NCBI GenBank assembly: GCA_001939945.1 | Contig: MOEB01000001.1 | Coordinates: forward strand, 265,595 to 329,594 | Direction of reading: 5' to 3' | Origin: Aerophototrophica crusticola | GTDB taxonomy: Bacteria; Pseudomonadota; Alphaproteobacteria; Azospirillales; Azospirillaceae | DNA length: 64,000 nucleotides | In this document: one piece after another, positions 53,719 to 63,592 of the stretch | Layout of the letters: every line of letters begins with the position of its first letter | Numbering within the stretch: position 1 is the stretch's first letter | Notes under the pieces: model-generated | The model's input: only the letters and a program-made list of their open reading frames with translations | The model's database searches: none | What the model was told of the DNA's origin: nothing | Translations under genes and position numbers: made by a program

Positions 53719-54951
53719 ATGCGCTCCAGCTTTGCGAAATCCCTGCTCGCGGGTGCGGCCCTGGCCCTCGCCGCCGCGGCCGCGCCGACGGCGGCCAACG
53801 CCCAGGTGTCCGGCGACACCGTGAAGATCGGCATCCTGAACGACCAGTCCGGGCCGTACGCGGACTTCGGCGGCAAGGGCTCGGTCGTCGCCGCCCAGAT
53901 GGCCATCGAGGACTTCGGCGGCACCGTGCTCGGCAAGAAGATCGAGCTGGTCAGCGCCGACCACCAGAACAAGCCGGACATCGGCGTCTCCATCGCCCGC
54001 CAGTGGTTCGACGCCGAGGGCGTGGACATGATCGGGGAGCTGACCACCTCTTCCGTCGCCCTGGCCGTGCAGGACCTGGCGAAGGAGCGGGGCAAGGTGA
54101 ACATCGTGGTGGGTGCGGCCACCTCCCGCCTGACGGGCGACGCCTGCTCCCCCACCGGCTTCCACTGGGCCTATGACACCTATGCCCTGTCCCGTGGCAC
54201 CGGGGCGGCGGTGGTGGAGTCCGGTGGCAAGACCTGGTACTTCCTGACCGCCGACTACGCCTTCGGCCACCAGCTGGAGAAGGACACCAGCGAGTTCGTG
54301 ACCGCCGCCGGCGGCAAGGTGCTGGGCGCGGTGCGGCACCCGCTGAACACGTCGGACTTCAGCTCCTTCCTGCTGCAGGCGCAGTCTTCCGGCGCCAAGG
54401 TGGTGGGCCTCGCCAACGCGGGCACCGACACCACCAACAGCATCAAGCAGGCGGCGGAGTTCGGGCTGGTGGCCGGTGGCCAGAAACTGGCGGGCCTGCT
54501 GTTCACCCTGACCGACGCCCACGCCCTGGGCCTGAAGACGGCGCAGGGCCTGACCCTGACCGAGGGCTGGTACTGGGACCGCAATGACGAGTCCCGCAAG
54601 TGGGGGCAGCGCTACTTCGACAAGATGCAGCGCATGCCGAACATGATCCAGGCCGGCACCTACTCCTCGGTCATGCACTACCTGAACGCCGTCAAGGCCG
54701 CCGGGACCGACGATGGCAAGGCCGTGGCCGCCAAGATGAAGGAGCTGCCGGTCAAGGACGTGTTCGTGGGTGAGAGCGGCGGCACCGTGCGCAAGGACGG
54801 CCGCATGGTCCACGACATGTACCTGTTCGAGGTGAAGACCCCGGCAGAGAGCAAGAAGCCCTGGGACTATTACAAGCTGGTCAAGACCATCCCCGCCAAG
54901 GACGCCTTCCTCCCTATCGAGAAGAGCGCCTGCCCGCTGGCGAAGAGCTGA
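53719..54951 (+). CDS. Periplasmic substrate-binding protein of branched-chain type ABC importer
   Basis: 410 residues. The signal peptide (RSSFAKSLLAGAALALAAAA, cut after ANA at about residue 28) precedes the type I binding fold: VKIGILNDQSGPYADFGGKG (about 34-53), IELVSADHQNKPDIG, and YFLTADYAFGHQLEKDTSEF in the middle. It delivers the ligand to the LivHMGF complex encoded divergently. The branch with DQSGPY and ADYAFG is common for binders of amides, aromatic acids and other non-canonical ligands, so the substrate is not certain to be leucine. The ATG at 53719 has AGGAGG upstream. A terminator follows. Confidence 0.9.
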   Translation: MRSSFAKSLLAGAALALAAAAAPTAANAQVSGDTVKIGILNDQSGPYADFGGKGSVVAAQMAIEDFGGTVLGKKIELVSADHQNKPDIGVSIARQWFDAEGVDMIGELTTSSVALAVQDLAKERGKVNIVVGAATSRLTGDACSPTGFHWAYDTYALSRGTGAAVVESGGKTWYFLTADYAFGHQLEKDTSEFVTAAGGKVLGAVRHPLNTSDFSSFLLQAQSSGAKVVGLANAGTDTTNSIKQAAEFGLVAGGQKLAGLLFTLTDAHALGLKTAQGLTLTEGWYWDRNDESRKWGQRYFDKMQRMPNMIQAGTYSSVMHYLNAVKAAGTDDGKAVAAKMKELPVKDVFVGESGGTVRKDGRMVHDMYLFEVKTPAESKKPWDYYKLVKTIPAKDAFLPIEKSACPLAKS

Positions 54952-54976
54952 GGCTGGCCGGGTTGGCATGAGAGCG

Positions 54977-55005
54977 ACGGCCGGGGCAGGGTGCCCCGGC
55001 CGTTT
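54977..55005 (+). terminator. Rho-independent terminator after the binding-protein gene
   Basis: A perfect 12-base stem ACGGCCGGGGCA/TGCCCCGGCCGT (54977-54988, 54992-55003) with a 3-base loop is followed by a short T-run. It may also serve the convergent PIN gene. Confidence 0.85.
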
Positions 55006-55016
55006 GCATTCCGGGA

Positions 55017-55634
55017 CTATCGACGACGTCCCACGGCACTCGCCGGCACCCAGGTGCTGCCGATGGCGGCAGGGTCGTCGATCCCATCGGGCAGGTCGGT
55101 GAAGGCGCGGCGGTCCTGGGGGCGGCGGTCGGCCTTGGTGGGGTGCGTCATGTCATGGATGACCGCGTCGGCGGAGTCGATCACGCCCACCTTCTCAAGC
55201 CCCCGCAACAGCGCCACGGTGGACAGCAGGTGCAGGTGGGGCGGCTTGTTGATCACCCGGATGGCGGCATCCTCGAACAGCAGGGCAACCGGCTCCCCGG
55301 ACGAGACATAACGGCGCAGGCCGTCGTCGGAGGACATGAAGTCCACGATGGCCAGTTCCCCCGCGTTGCTTTTCAGCTTCTTGCCGGCCCGGCGCTTTTC
55401 CCTCTCCATTTCCCCGATCTCCGTGGGGGCGATGGTGAAGGGGGGGTGGTTGGCGTCGATGAATGCCTTCACAGCCCGGTCCTTGGGATAGGACGGGTCG
55501 CTGGTCAGCTCGTCATATACGGCGTCCACCACCACCAGCGGCATATCCAACGCGAGCAGAAGGTCGAGCCGGTCGGCGACCCAAAGGCTGTTGAAGGGCC
55601 CGGCATCCGGGATGATCAGGGTGCAACGGTTCAC
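55017..55634 (-). CDS. PIN-domain-like toxin candidate
   Basis: 205 residues. The start LIIPDAGPFNSLW resembles the first acidic residue of PIN nucleases, VVVDAVYDEL (about 33-42) the second strand, and SNAGELAIVDF (about 88-98) the third acidic cluster. The protein is longer than common VapC toxins, and the last about 40 residues are Arg/Asp-rich and apparently disordered. The GTG at 55634 is preceded by GGAGG and overlaps the stop of the ribbon-helix-helix gene (GTGA); an ATG at 55646 would use that same GGAGG as codons. The toxin role rests on gene pairing and the acidic pattern. Confidence 0.65.
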   Translation of the reverse strand: MNRCTLIIPDAGPFNSLWVADRLDLLLALDMPLVVVDAVYDELTSDPSYPKDRAVKAFIDANHPPFTIAPTEIGEMEREKRRAGKKLKSNAGELAIVDFMSSDDGLRRYVSSGEPVALLFEDAAIRVINKPPHLHLLSTVALLRGLEKVGVIDSADAVIHDMTHPTKADRRPQDRRAFTDLPDGIDDPAAIGSTWVPASAVGRRR

Positions 55635-55963
55635 CCCTGCCTCCATAGCTTGGCGAACATCGCCGCCTGGTTCTCCACCTCATGCGGCGGCGGCAGGGGC
55701 ATCGGCAGGTCGGCGTCCCCCAAAGCCACCAGCAACTCCGCGTAATCCCGCAAGCCGAGTTCGCGGATGGCGTCAGCACGGGAAAGCTTCCCCTGGGAAT
55801 AGGCAAGCAACGGGTCGTTACGAGGGGCCGCCGATCCCGTGGAGGTGATGGTCTCCAGATGCTCCCGGATCAGTGCGGTCATGGTCGTGCCATGGGCGGC
55901 CGCATACGCCTTCGCCCGGCTCACAAGCTCGTCCGGCAGGTTCAGGGTCGTGTTCCGCAGCAT
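55631..55963 (-). CDS. Ribbon-helix-helix antitoxin candidate
   Basis: 110 residues. The N-terminal MLRNTTLNLPDELVSRAKAY fits the beta-strand plus helix of ribbon-helix-helix DNA-binding antitoxins, followed by HGTTMTALIREHLE. The C-terminal half (LLAYSQGKLSRADAIRELGL onward) is probably the toxin-binding part; the segment resembles UPF0175/ParD-like tails. The ATG at 55963 has GGAGG upstream. It is translationally coupled to the PIN gene and a 14-base palindrome lies just upstream, consistent with autoregulation. Confidence 0.75.
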   Translation of the reverse strand: MLRNTTLNLPDELVSRAKAYAAAHGTTMTALIREHLETITSTGSAAPRNDPLLAYSQGKLSRADAIRELGLRDYAELLVALGDADLPMPLPPPHEVENQAAMFAKLWRQG

Positions 55964-55982
55964 GATGATGCCTCCGACGGTC

Positions 55983-55996
55983 CACATATATATGTG
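55983..55996. promoter_or_regulatory. Palindrome CACATATATATGTG, candidate operator of the toxin-antitoxin pair
   Basis: A perfect 14-base palindrome, very AT-rich in this GC-rich DNA, 20 bases upstream of the antitoxin ATG. It probably overlaps the -10 box. Ribbon-helix-helix antitoxins usually repress their own promoter at such sites. Confidence 0.55.
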
Positions 55997-56036
55997 ATCT
56001 CACCGCCGGATGCAGTCAACAGGCACCAAGCGGCTC

Positions 56037-56900
56037 CTACCCCCGCTGCTCCATGCCCTGGATGATGGACTCCGCCAGCATGGTCGCGGCGCGGCTGGCG
56101 GAGGGGACGGTGCGGAGGGCGATCTCGGCCTCGGCCAGGTCGGGCAGGCCGTGCTCGGCGCCCAGGACGCGCAGCCCCGTGGGCACCATGTCGCGGGGCA
56201 GGACGGTGGCGCCCAGCCCGGCGCGCACGGCGGCCTGGGTGCCGGCCAGGCTGGGGCTGGTGTAGGCGATGCGCCAGGACAGGCCGGCGCCGTCCAGGGC
56301 GGCCAGGGCCCGCTTGCGGTAGACGTCCGGGGCCGGGTGCAAGACCAGGGGCAGGCTGCCCTCCCGCGCAGTGGGGAAGGAACCGGCCGCCGCCCAGACC
56401 AGGGGCTCCCGCCAGACCAGGGCGCCGTCGCTGGGGCCGCGTGGCTCCCGCTTCACCAGCACCAAGTCGAACTCGTTGCGGTCGAAGGCCTCCAGCAGGT
56501 TCATGGTGAAGTCGCAGCGCACCTCAAGCTGTACCCGCGGGTGCGCCTCGGCGAAGGCGGCCAGCACGCCGGGCAGGTGCACGGTGGCGAAATCCTCCGG
56601 CGTCCCCAGGCGCACCGTGCCTTCCACCTCCGGCTCGGTCAGGCGGGCCCGCACCTCATCGTTCAGGTGCAGCATGCGGCGGGCATAGCCCAGCAGCAGC
56701 TCCCCCTCCGCCGTCAACTGGACGCCGCGGCCCACGCGGCGGAACAGGTCCTGGCCCAGGCTGTCCTCCAGCCGCTTCACCTGCAGGCTGATGGTGGATT
56801 GGGTGCGGCCCAGCCGCTCTGCCGCGCGGGTGAAGCCGCCCAGGTCGACGATGGCCACGAAGGTCCGCAACAGGTCCAGGTCCAGGTTCCGGGTACCCAT
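56037..56900 (-). CDS. LysR-family transcriptional regulator
   Basis: 287 residues. The N-terminal winged helix reads LDLDLLRTFVAIVDLGGFTRAAERLGRTQSTISLQVKRLE across about 6-45 (LGGFTRAAERL and QSTISLQVKRLE are the helix-turn-helix). A periplasmic-binding-like effector domain starts at about 92 (GTVRLGTPEDFA). The ATG at 56900 has AGGAGGGG upstream; an earlier in-frame start lacks support. Target genes are not obvious: it is in line with the DUF6671 gene upstream. Two small dyads lie in its promoter. Confidence 0.9.
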   Translation of the reverse strand: MGTRNLDLDLLRTFVAIVDLGGFTRAAERLGRTQSTISLQVKRLEDSLGQDLFRRVGRGVQLTAEGELLLGYARRMLHLNDEVRARLTEPEVEGTVRLGTPEDFATVHLPGVLAAFAEAHPRVQLEVRCDFTMNLLEAFDRNEFDLVLVKREPRGPSDGALVWREPLVWAAAGSFPTAREGSLPLVLHPAPDVYRKRALAALDGAGLSWRIAYTSPSLAGTQAAVRAGLGATVLPRDMVPTGLRVLGAEHGLPDLAEAEIALRTVPSASRAATMLAESIIQGMEQRG

Positions 56901-56923
56901 CAAACCCCTCCTGCCCACCGGCA

Positions 56924-57000
56924 CCAATGGATTGCATTGGGAAGATGGGATGGTTGTGGGGCAACGGGAAATGAATAATTCACATCAAATCCATTGGATT
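56924..57000. promoter_or_regulatory. Two dyads in the lysR promoter
   Basis: CCAATG-GATTG-CATTGG (56924-56940) and AATCCA-T-TGGATT (56988-57000) share the half-site CCAAT/ATTGG and lie 24 and 88 bases upstream of the regulator start. Paired sites of this kind fit autoregulation by a LysR protein. Confidence 0.45.
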
Positions 57001-57011
57001 CGGACTATGGG

Positions 57012-57854
57012 TCAGGGATTGCAGCCCGGGCATTGGCCGGGATCGGCCAGGGCGGGTTGGTGGGGTCGGGGGCGGGTCTCCGCGTGGTCGCAAGCGGGGC
57101 AGCGCCAAGACAGGCCCAAGGGGGCCGGCGTCGGCTCCCCGCACCAGCCGCAAGGCAGGCCGGGGACAACCCGCTCCGGCCCGAAGCCGGGGGCGGCGCA
57201 GGCAGGGCAGGGGGTGGCAAGGCGTCGGGCCAGACGGACGGCGACCTTGCGGATTTCCCCCATGCGGGTCGGATTCAGATGGGCGCGCATGTCCGTCTCC
57301 ACCCGGGCGAGCCTGTCGGGGGAGGTCTCCGCCGCCGCGGCCATGGCGGCGGCCAGGGTGCCCAGCTCCCGGATGCCCTTCACCAGGGGCTGGGAGGGGC
57401 CGGCGTTGGGGCGGGCGATGACGGCATGGCTGGGGAAACGGGCACGGGCCAGGAAATCGGCAATGTCATCGGTAGTGCGGCCCGTGGCGTGGCCGAAGTT
57501 GGTGCGCAGGCTGGCCCGGGACTCCACCAGGGTCAGTCCCGTCTCCAGGTCCAGGAAGCAGGCCAGCTCATGCCCCATGGCCAGCCAGGGCAGGGACGGG
57601 TGCGGGCCGAAGCTGCCCTCGCTCGCCAGACCCAAGGGCAGGCCCGACGCCTCAGCCGCCAGCCGGGCCTTGGTGATGACCGTGTCGCGGGGGGTGCCCT
57701 GCCGCTCTACCTCCCCGCTGAAGGTGCCGAGCTGGTCGGTGTCGATGTCGGCCAGGGTGACCGACAGCCCCAGGCGGCGCAGCAGGGGCGGGGCGAAGGC
57801 GCGTTCCTTGCCGTGCCGGGTACCCAGGGCGACGGTGCGGCCGGCATGGCGCAT
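57012..57854 (-). CDS. DUF6671 family protein with C-terminal zinc ribbons
   Basis: 280 residues. The conserved part (about 1-200) opens with GRTVALGTRHGKERAFAPPL and contains GTFSGEVERQGTPRDTVITK, ASEGSFGPHP and FGHATGRTTDDIADFL, which I recognise as the uncharacterised DUF6671 family. The C-terminal 70 residues hold CPAC, CGWC, CPAC and CPGC pairs, probably two zinc ribbons. Function unknown. The start is weakly supported: no good ribosome site, and it lies 12 bases after the stop of the NTF2-like gene. Confidence 0.75.
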   Translation of the reverse strand: MRHAGRTVALGTRHGKERAFAPPLLRRLGLSVTLADIDTDQLGTFSGEVERQGTPRDTVITKARLAAEASGLPLGLASEGSFGPHPSLPWLAMGHELACFLDLETGLTLVESRASLRTNFGHATGRTTDDIADFLARARFPSHAVIARPNAGPSQPLVKGIRELGTLAAAMAAAAETSPDRLARVETDMRAHLNPTRMGEIRKVAVRLARRLATPCPACAAPGFGPERVVPGLPCGWCGEPTPAPLGLSWRCPACDHAETRPRPHQPALADPGQCPGCNP

Positions 57855-57865
57855 GGGCGGCCCGC

Positions 57866-58270
57866 TCAGTGCAGGACAGGCGGCCGCTCCGCCGGTCGGT
57901 TGTCCATGCCGGGGTTGACGGGGGTTGCCTGGTGGTGCAGCAGCCGCCAGTCTCCGCCGACGCGCACATAGATGTTGGTTGCGGCCAGGGCCACGCCGTT
58001 GATGGTCTCCTGGCAGAGGACCACTGCCGTTTCCCCGTTCAGGATCACATGCTCGCCCGTGCAGGACACCTGCGGGGTCATGCGGCTGCGCAGGATGGAC
58101 CGCCAACTGGCCACCACCTCGGCCCGGTTCAGCAAGGCCGGCCAGCCCGGGTGCACGCAGGCCACGTCATCACGGTCTGCCAACAGGGCCACAAGCCGGT
58201 CGGCGTCGCCGTTGTTGAAGGCCTGGTAGAAACGGCGGTTGGCCGCCAGGACAAGGTCGGTCTCGGACAA
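57866..58270 (-). CDS. NTF2-like (SnoaL-type) protein
   Basis: 134 residues from a TTG at 58270 that is preceded by GGAGG; this gives the natural start SETDLVLAANRRFYQAFNNG. The fold is the small alpha+beta barrel of NTF2/SnoaL: DADRLVALLADRDDVACVHP (about 21-40), then WRSIL, an AVVLCQETINGVALAATNIY strand pair and WRLLHHQATPVN near the end. Proteins with this pattern (HHQATPV) are widespread and of unknown role. It is 12 bases upstream of the DUF6671 start and 97 bases after egtB. Confidence 0.78.
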   Translation of the reverse strand: MSETDLVLAANRRFYQAFNNGDADRLVALLADRDDVACVHPGWPALLNRAEVVASWRSILRSRMTPQVSCTGEHVILNGETAVVLCQETINGVALAATNIYVRVGGDWRLLHHQATPVNPGMDNRPAERPPVLH

Positions 58271-58367
58271 GGGATGGGGCCTCCTGCTTAACGCGGGAGA
58301 AGTGCCCCGTTTGCGCCTGGGTTGCAAGGGGGCGCGGCCATCCGCACCCCCCGCCATTGGCACAGGC

Positions 58368-59711
58368 TCAGACGTCGTCCGCCAGGCGGATGCCGGTCAT
58401 CTGCCACCGGGCGTGCGGTGCCAGATGGTGGCGGAAGCTGGCGCGTACCAGCTCACCCGGCGTCAGGGCGCTGCCACCCTTCAGCACCATGCGGCCGGCG
58501 GCGGGAACATGGGCATATTCCCCGATCGCCAGGTCGCCCGGCCGGTAACGGGGATAGGGGGCCAGGGCGCTGGCCGTCCATTCCCAGGCGTCTCCATAGG
58601 CCTGCCACGGCCCCGGGTTGCCGGAACAGGAGCCGGGCACCGGGTGCAGCTTGCCGTAGTCCAGCAGGTTGCCGGTGCGGCGCTGACCCTGCACCGCATG
58701 TTCCCACTCGGCCTCCGTGGGCAGGCGCTTGCCGGCCCAGCGGGCAAAGGCGTCGGCCTCATACCAGCTCACATGGCAGGCGGGTTCCTCACCGTCCATC
58801 AGCTTGGGCCCGGACAGGGTGAAGGTGTGCCAGATGCCGCCACGCTTGAACCAGTAGAGCGGCGCCTTCCAGCCCTCCCGCTGGGCCAGCGACCAGCCGT
58901 CCGGGTGCCAGAGGCTGGCATTGCCGTAGCCGCCATCCTCCATGAACTCCTGGTACTCGGCATTGGTCACCAGCCGCCCGGCGAAGCGGAACGGCTCCAG
59001 GTGGACCCGGTGGCGCGGTGTCTCCAGCTCGAAGGCATGGGCGCCGGGCTCCATGCCCACCTCGCAGATGCCGCCCGGATATTCCTGCCAGCTCTGCCCC
59101 GCGGCGGCGGCAAGGCCGGTGGGTTGGGGCGACTGGTAGGCGGGGTGCAGCGGGTTCAGCCAGAAGGCGTGCTTGATGTCCGCCAGGATCAGTTCCTGGT
59201 GCTGCTGCTCATGCTGAAGGGCCAGTTCCAGCCGCCGGGCCACCGCGGGCCAGCCCAGGGACGGGGTGTCGGCCACCAGCCGCAGCACGGCGGCGTTCAC
59301 ATGGTCGCGGTAGCGCGCCACCTCCTCCGCCGTGGGGCGGGAGAGCAGGCCGCGCTGGGCGGCGGGGTGGCAGGTCTCCGCCGGTTCCACCATGGCGTTG
59401 AAGATATAGCTGAAACGGTCGTCGAAAGCCGTGTAGCCGGGGATGAAACGCTCCAGCACGTGGCGCTCCAGGAACCAGGTGGTGTGTCCCAGGTGCCATT
59501 TGGTGGGGCTCGTCTCCGGCCCGGACTGGACCATCTGGTCCTCTGCCGACAGCCGTGCCGCCAACTGCCCCGACAGGCCCCGGATGCGCCGGAACCGTCC
59601 GGCCAGGATGGGACGCGCCTCCGTGTCCGGCCGTGCCGCCGGCTGCCCTTGATACCCCGATGCCGGGCTCATCCCCGACAGGTCGGCGGTGAAATCCCGC
59701 AAACCGTCCAT
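58368..59711 (-). CDS. egtB: EgtB-like sulfoxide synthase (ergothioneine/ovothiol-type)
   Basis: 447 residues. The DinB-like N-domain carries the iron-binding H-x3-H-x-E in LALQHEQQHQELI (about 165-177) plus an earlier His in KWHLGHTTWFLE. The C-terminal formylglycine-generating-enzyme-like fold (about 215-445) has VTNAEYQEFMEDGGY, WYEADAFARWAGKRLPTEAE, WEWTASALAPYPRY and the final FRHHLAPHARWQMTGIRLA. The family couples a thiol to the imidazole of trimethyl-histidine. The partner methyltransferase EgtD is not in the window. The selection between ergothioneine and ovothiol routes cannot be made here. Confidence 0.87.
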   Translation of the reverse strand: MDGLRDFTADLSGMSPASGYQGQPAARPDTEARPILAGRFRRIRGLSGQLAARLSAEDQMVQSGPETSPTKWHLGHTTWFLERHVLERFIPGYTAFDDRFSYIFNAMVEPAETCHPAAQRGLLSRPTAEEVARYRDHVNAAVLRLVADTPSLGWPAVARRLELALQHEQQHQELILADIKHAFWLNPLHPAYQSPQPTGLAAAAGQSWQEYPGGICEVGMEPGAHAFELETPRHRVHLEPFRFAGRLVTNAEYQEFMEDGGYGNASLWHPDGWSLAQREGWKAPLYWFKRGGIWHTFTLSGPKLMDGEEPACHVSWYEADAFARWAGKRLPTEAEWEHAVQGQRRTGNLLDYGKLHPVPGSCSGNPGPWQAYGDAWEWTASALAPYPRYRPGDLAIGEYAHVPAAGRMVLKGGSALTPGELVRASFRHHLAPHARWQMTGIRLADDV

Positions 59712-59964
59712 CGCCCAATCCCCCCGCGTTTGCCCCGCGACTTCTGGCTACCCCGCCGGCCTCCCCCGCTGGGGGTGCGACAAGGTACCGGTCGGGACCA
59801 TTCAACGCCGGGTGGGGATGGGCGTACCACCACGCACCGTGGCTACCGCCCTTCCCTGTGGGGGTAGCCACACCACGTCCGGATCACCCCGTTCACTTTT
59901 GGAACGGTTTTGAATCGAACTTGTTAGAACCTGTTCGGTCCAGGCAGATGCGGGCGCATGGCCC

Positions 59965-61166
<1,202 letters not shown>

Positions 61167-61168
<2 letters not shown>

Positions 61169-61793
61169 AGAGCGTTAGGGAAAGTTGTTCGGAGACAGGT
61201 GCAAAACTGCGACGGTGGTGGGGGGTGACGCCCAGGCGCCTTATCGCCTCCTTGTGGGCGGCCGTGCCATACCCCGCGTTCCGCTCCCACCCATATCCGG
61301 GGTACTCCCGCGCAAGGTCCCCCATGATCTTGTCCCGGGTCACCTTAGCCAGGATGCTGGCGGCGGCGATGGACAGGCTCAGCGCGTCCCCGTCCACCAG
61401 CGTCTCCACCCGGCAGGGCAGGGGCGGTCGCTGGTTGCCGTCCACCAGGGCGATGGCGGGTGTCAGGCCCAACGCGGCCACGGCGCGCCCCATGGCCAGG
61501 AAGGTGGCGCGCAGGATGTTGACCTCGTCGATCTCTTCCACCGACGCGATCCCGATGCCATGGGCGGGGGCGTTGGCCCGGATCGCCTCGAACAGCGCCT
61601 CCCGCCTCGCTGCCTTCAGGGCCTTGCTGTCGTCGATGCCGGCGCACCAGGCGGGGATGCCCTTGCCGGGCGGCAGGATTACCGCCGCGGCCACCACCGG
61701 CCCGGCCAAGGGACCCCGCCCCGCCTCATCCACCCCGCAGACCAGGGCGGCGGGGGCGTGGCCGAGGCGGATTTCATGGGACAGGTCAGGCAT
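61167..61793 (-). CDS. rnhB: Ribonuclease HII
   Basis: 208 residues. The family signature [20 protein letters not shown] begins at about 18 with catalytic D22 and E23; the third Asp is in [11 protein letters not shown] (about 115-125), and [20 protein letters not shown] follows. The C-terminal [20 protein letters not shown] is also conserved. It removes ribonucleotides from DNA. It precedes ccrM on the same strand by about 110 bases, the usual neighbour order in Rhodospirillales and other Alphaproteobacteria. The last GANTC site overlaps its stop codon. Confidence 0.95.
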
Positions 61794-61897
61794 GGGCCGG
61801 AGGTTTGGCGGAAAGGGCGGGGGAGGGCAAGGGGAATGGCGGGCTGGACAGGGTACCAGCTGGCCTCATACACTTGTTGCAAACTTAGGGCGCTCCC

Positions 61898-62152
61898 ATG
61901 GCCATAAGGATCAAAGCGGCGGAACCGCTGCCAAACTTCATCATCAGGCTGACCTGGGCCAACGGGGTGGTCAATATCGTGGACCTCTCCGACGTTGTTG
62001 CCGACAACCCCGTTTACGCGCCGATCAAGGACGATCCCGCCCTGTTCGGGACCGTGTCGGTCGGGGAGTGGGGCTATGACCTCCATTGGTCAGACGACAT
62101 GGAGATCCCCTGCACATGGCTCTGGGACCGCGCCCAGGCCCAGGCCGCCTGA
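61898..62152 (+). CDS. DUF2442 domain protein
   Basis: 84 residues of the DUF2442 family: AAEPLPNFIIRLTWANGVVN (about 7-26), IVDLSDVV, DPALFGTVSVGEWGYDLHWS and the final DMEIPCTWLWDRA. Members are small, often next to toxin-antitoxin-like DUF4160 genes; none is adjacent here. It sits alone upstream of hemN. Function unknown. Confidence 0.85.
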   Translation: MAIRIKAAEPLPNFIIRLTWANGVVNIVDLSDVVADNPVYAPIKDDPALFGTVSVGEWGYDLHWSDDMEIPCTWLWDRAQAQAA

Positions 62153-62164
62153 TCGGCATCGGGT

Positions 62165-62178
62165 TTGCGCTACATCAA
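62165..62178 (+). promoter_or_regulatory. FNR/FixK-type box upstream of hemN
   Basis: TTGCGCTACATCAA matches the Fnr/FixK consensus TTGAT-N4-ATCAA at 8 of 10 fixed positions, and the TTGCG half is common in Alphaproteobacteria. It lies 55 bases before the hemN ATG, suitable for activation under low oxygen. Confidence 0.7.
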
Positions 62179-62232
62179 AGCGGACCTTTCGGCGAGTGAC
62201 GCATTCTGTGGGCGCACGATAGGAGCCCCCGC

Positions 62233-63585
62233 ATGCGTCCCGAGCTTGTCGCCAAGTATCGCAGCCAGCGCGTCCCCCGCTACACCAGCTATCCGCCGTC
62301 GCCCCACTTCAGCCCGGCGGTGGATGCGGAGACATATAGGGATTGGTTGCGGGGCCAAGCGCATGACGCGACCGTGTCCCTGTACCTGCACGTGCCCTTC
62401 TGCCGGTCCATGTGCTGGTACTGCGGCTGCCACACCATGGTGGTGCCCCACGACGACCCGATTCACCGCTACCTTGGTGCGCTGACCAAGGAAGCGCAGA
62501 CCGTGGGGGCCCTGCTGCCCAAGGGGCCGAAGGTCACCCACCTGCATTTCGGCGGCGGCACGCCCACATTGATCCCGCCGGACGCCTTCGTCAGCCTGAT
62601 GGACACGCTGCGGCACAGCTTCCACTTCGACCGGGACGCGGAGTTGGCGATCGAGATCGACCCGCGCACCCTGGGTGAGGCCATGCCCGCCGCCCTGGCG
62701 CGGGGCGGGATCAACCGGGCGTCCCTGGGCGTGCAGAGCTTCGATCTCAACGTCCAGGCCGCCATCAACCGGTTCCAGAGCCCGGAACAGACCGCCGAGG
62801 CCGTCACCGCCCTGCGCGCGGCGGGGATCAAGGCCATCAGCCTGGACCTGATCTACGGCCTGCCGCGGCAGACCATCGACAGCTGTGTGGAGACGGTGCG
62901 GCAGGCCGTGGCCATGAACCCGAACCGGCTGTCGGTCTTCGGCTATGCCCACATGCCCGGCTTCAAGTCCCACCAGGACCGCATCAAGGAAGCGGAGCTG
63001 CCCGACGCCGACCAGCGCATCGCCCAGGTGATCGCCATCGAGGACGCGCTGATGGATGCCGGCTATGTCCGCATCGGCATGGACCATTTCGCCCGACCGG
63101 ACGACCCCATCGCCATCGCCGCGGCCGGCGGTTCCCTGCGGCGGAACTTCCAGGGCTACACGACGGACGACGCGGACGCCCTGATTGGCCTGGGTGCCAG
63201 CGCCATCGGCAAGCTGCCCCAGGGCTTCGTCGCCAACATCGTCCCCGTGCCGGGCTACCTGAAGGCGGTGGAGGAGGGGGGCCTCGCCGTCGGCCGTGGC
63301 TTCGTCATGGGCCGAGAGGACAAGTTGCGTGCCGACCTGATCGAGACGGTCATGTGCAGCTTCGAGGTGGACGTGGCCGAGGTGGCGGGCCGCCACGGGC
63401 ATGAGGCCCACATGGTCCTGCCCGCGGCCGCCGAGCTGGAAAGGCTGCGCGATGACGGGCTGGTGGAATTCCACGGCACCCGAATCAAGGTGCGGGACGA
63501 GGCGCGGCCCCTGGTCCGCAGCGTGGCCGCCCTGTTCGATGCCTATCTGGACCCGCAGGGCGGGCGCCATAGCCGGGCGATCTGA
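62233..63585 (+). CDS. hemN: Oxygen-independent coproporphyrinogen III oxidase
   Basis: 450 residues, a radical SAM enzyme. The iron-sulfur cysteines are in PFCRSMCWYCGC (C57, C61, C64), followed by THLHFGGGTPTLI (about 111-123) and the SAM-binding regions IEIDPRTL and ISLDLIYGLPRQT. The C-terminal HemN domain has DALIGLGASAIG and FVMGREDKLRADLIETVMC. It converts coproporphyrinogen III to protoporphyrinogen IX without oxygen in haem synthesis, in the cytoplasm. CxxxCxxC plus WYCGC marks true HemN rather than HemW. An FNR-type box upstream fits anaerobic or micro-oxic induction. Confidence 0.95.
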   Translation: MRPELVAKYRSQRVPRYTSYPPSPHFSPAVDAETYRDWLRGQAHDATVSLYLHVPFCRSMCWYCGCHTMVVPHDDPIHRYLGALTKEAQTVGALLPKGPKVTHLHFGGGTPTLIPPDAFVSLMDTLRHSFHFDRDAELAIEIDPRTLGEAMPAALARGGINRASLGVQSFDLNVQAAINRFQSPEQTAEAVTALRAAGIKAISLDLIYGLPRQTIDSCVETVRQAVAMNPNRLSVFGYAHMPGFKSHQDRIKEAELPDADQRIAQVIAIEDALMDAGYVRIGMDHFARPDDPIAIAAAGGSLRRNFQGYTTDDADALIGLGASAIGKLPQGFVANIVPVPGYLKAVEEGGLAVGRGFVMGREDKLRADLIETVMCSFEVDVAEVAGRHGHEAHMVLPAAAELERLRDDGLVEFHGTRIKVRDEARPLVRSVAALFDAYLDPQGGRHSRAI

Positions 63586-63592
63586 CGGGGGC

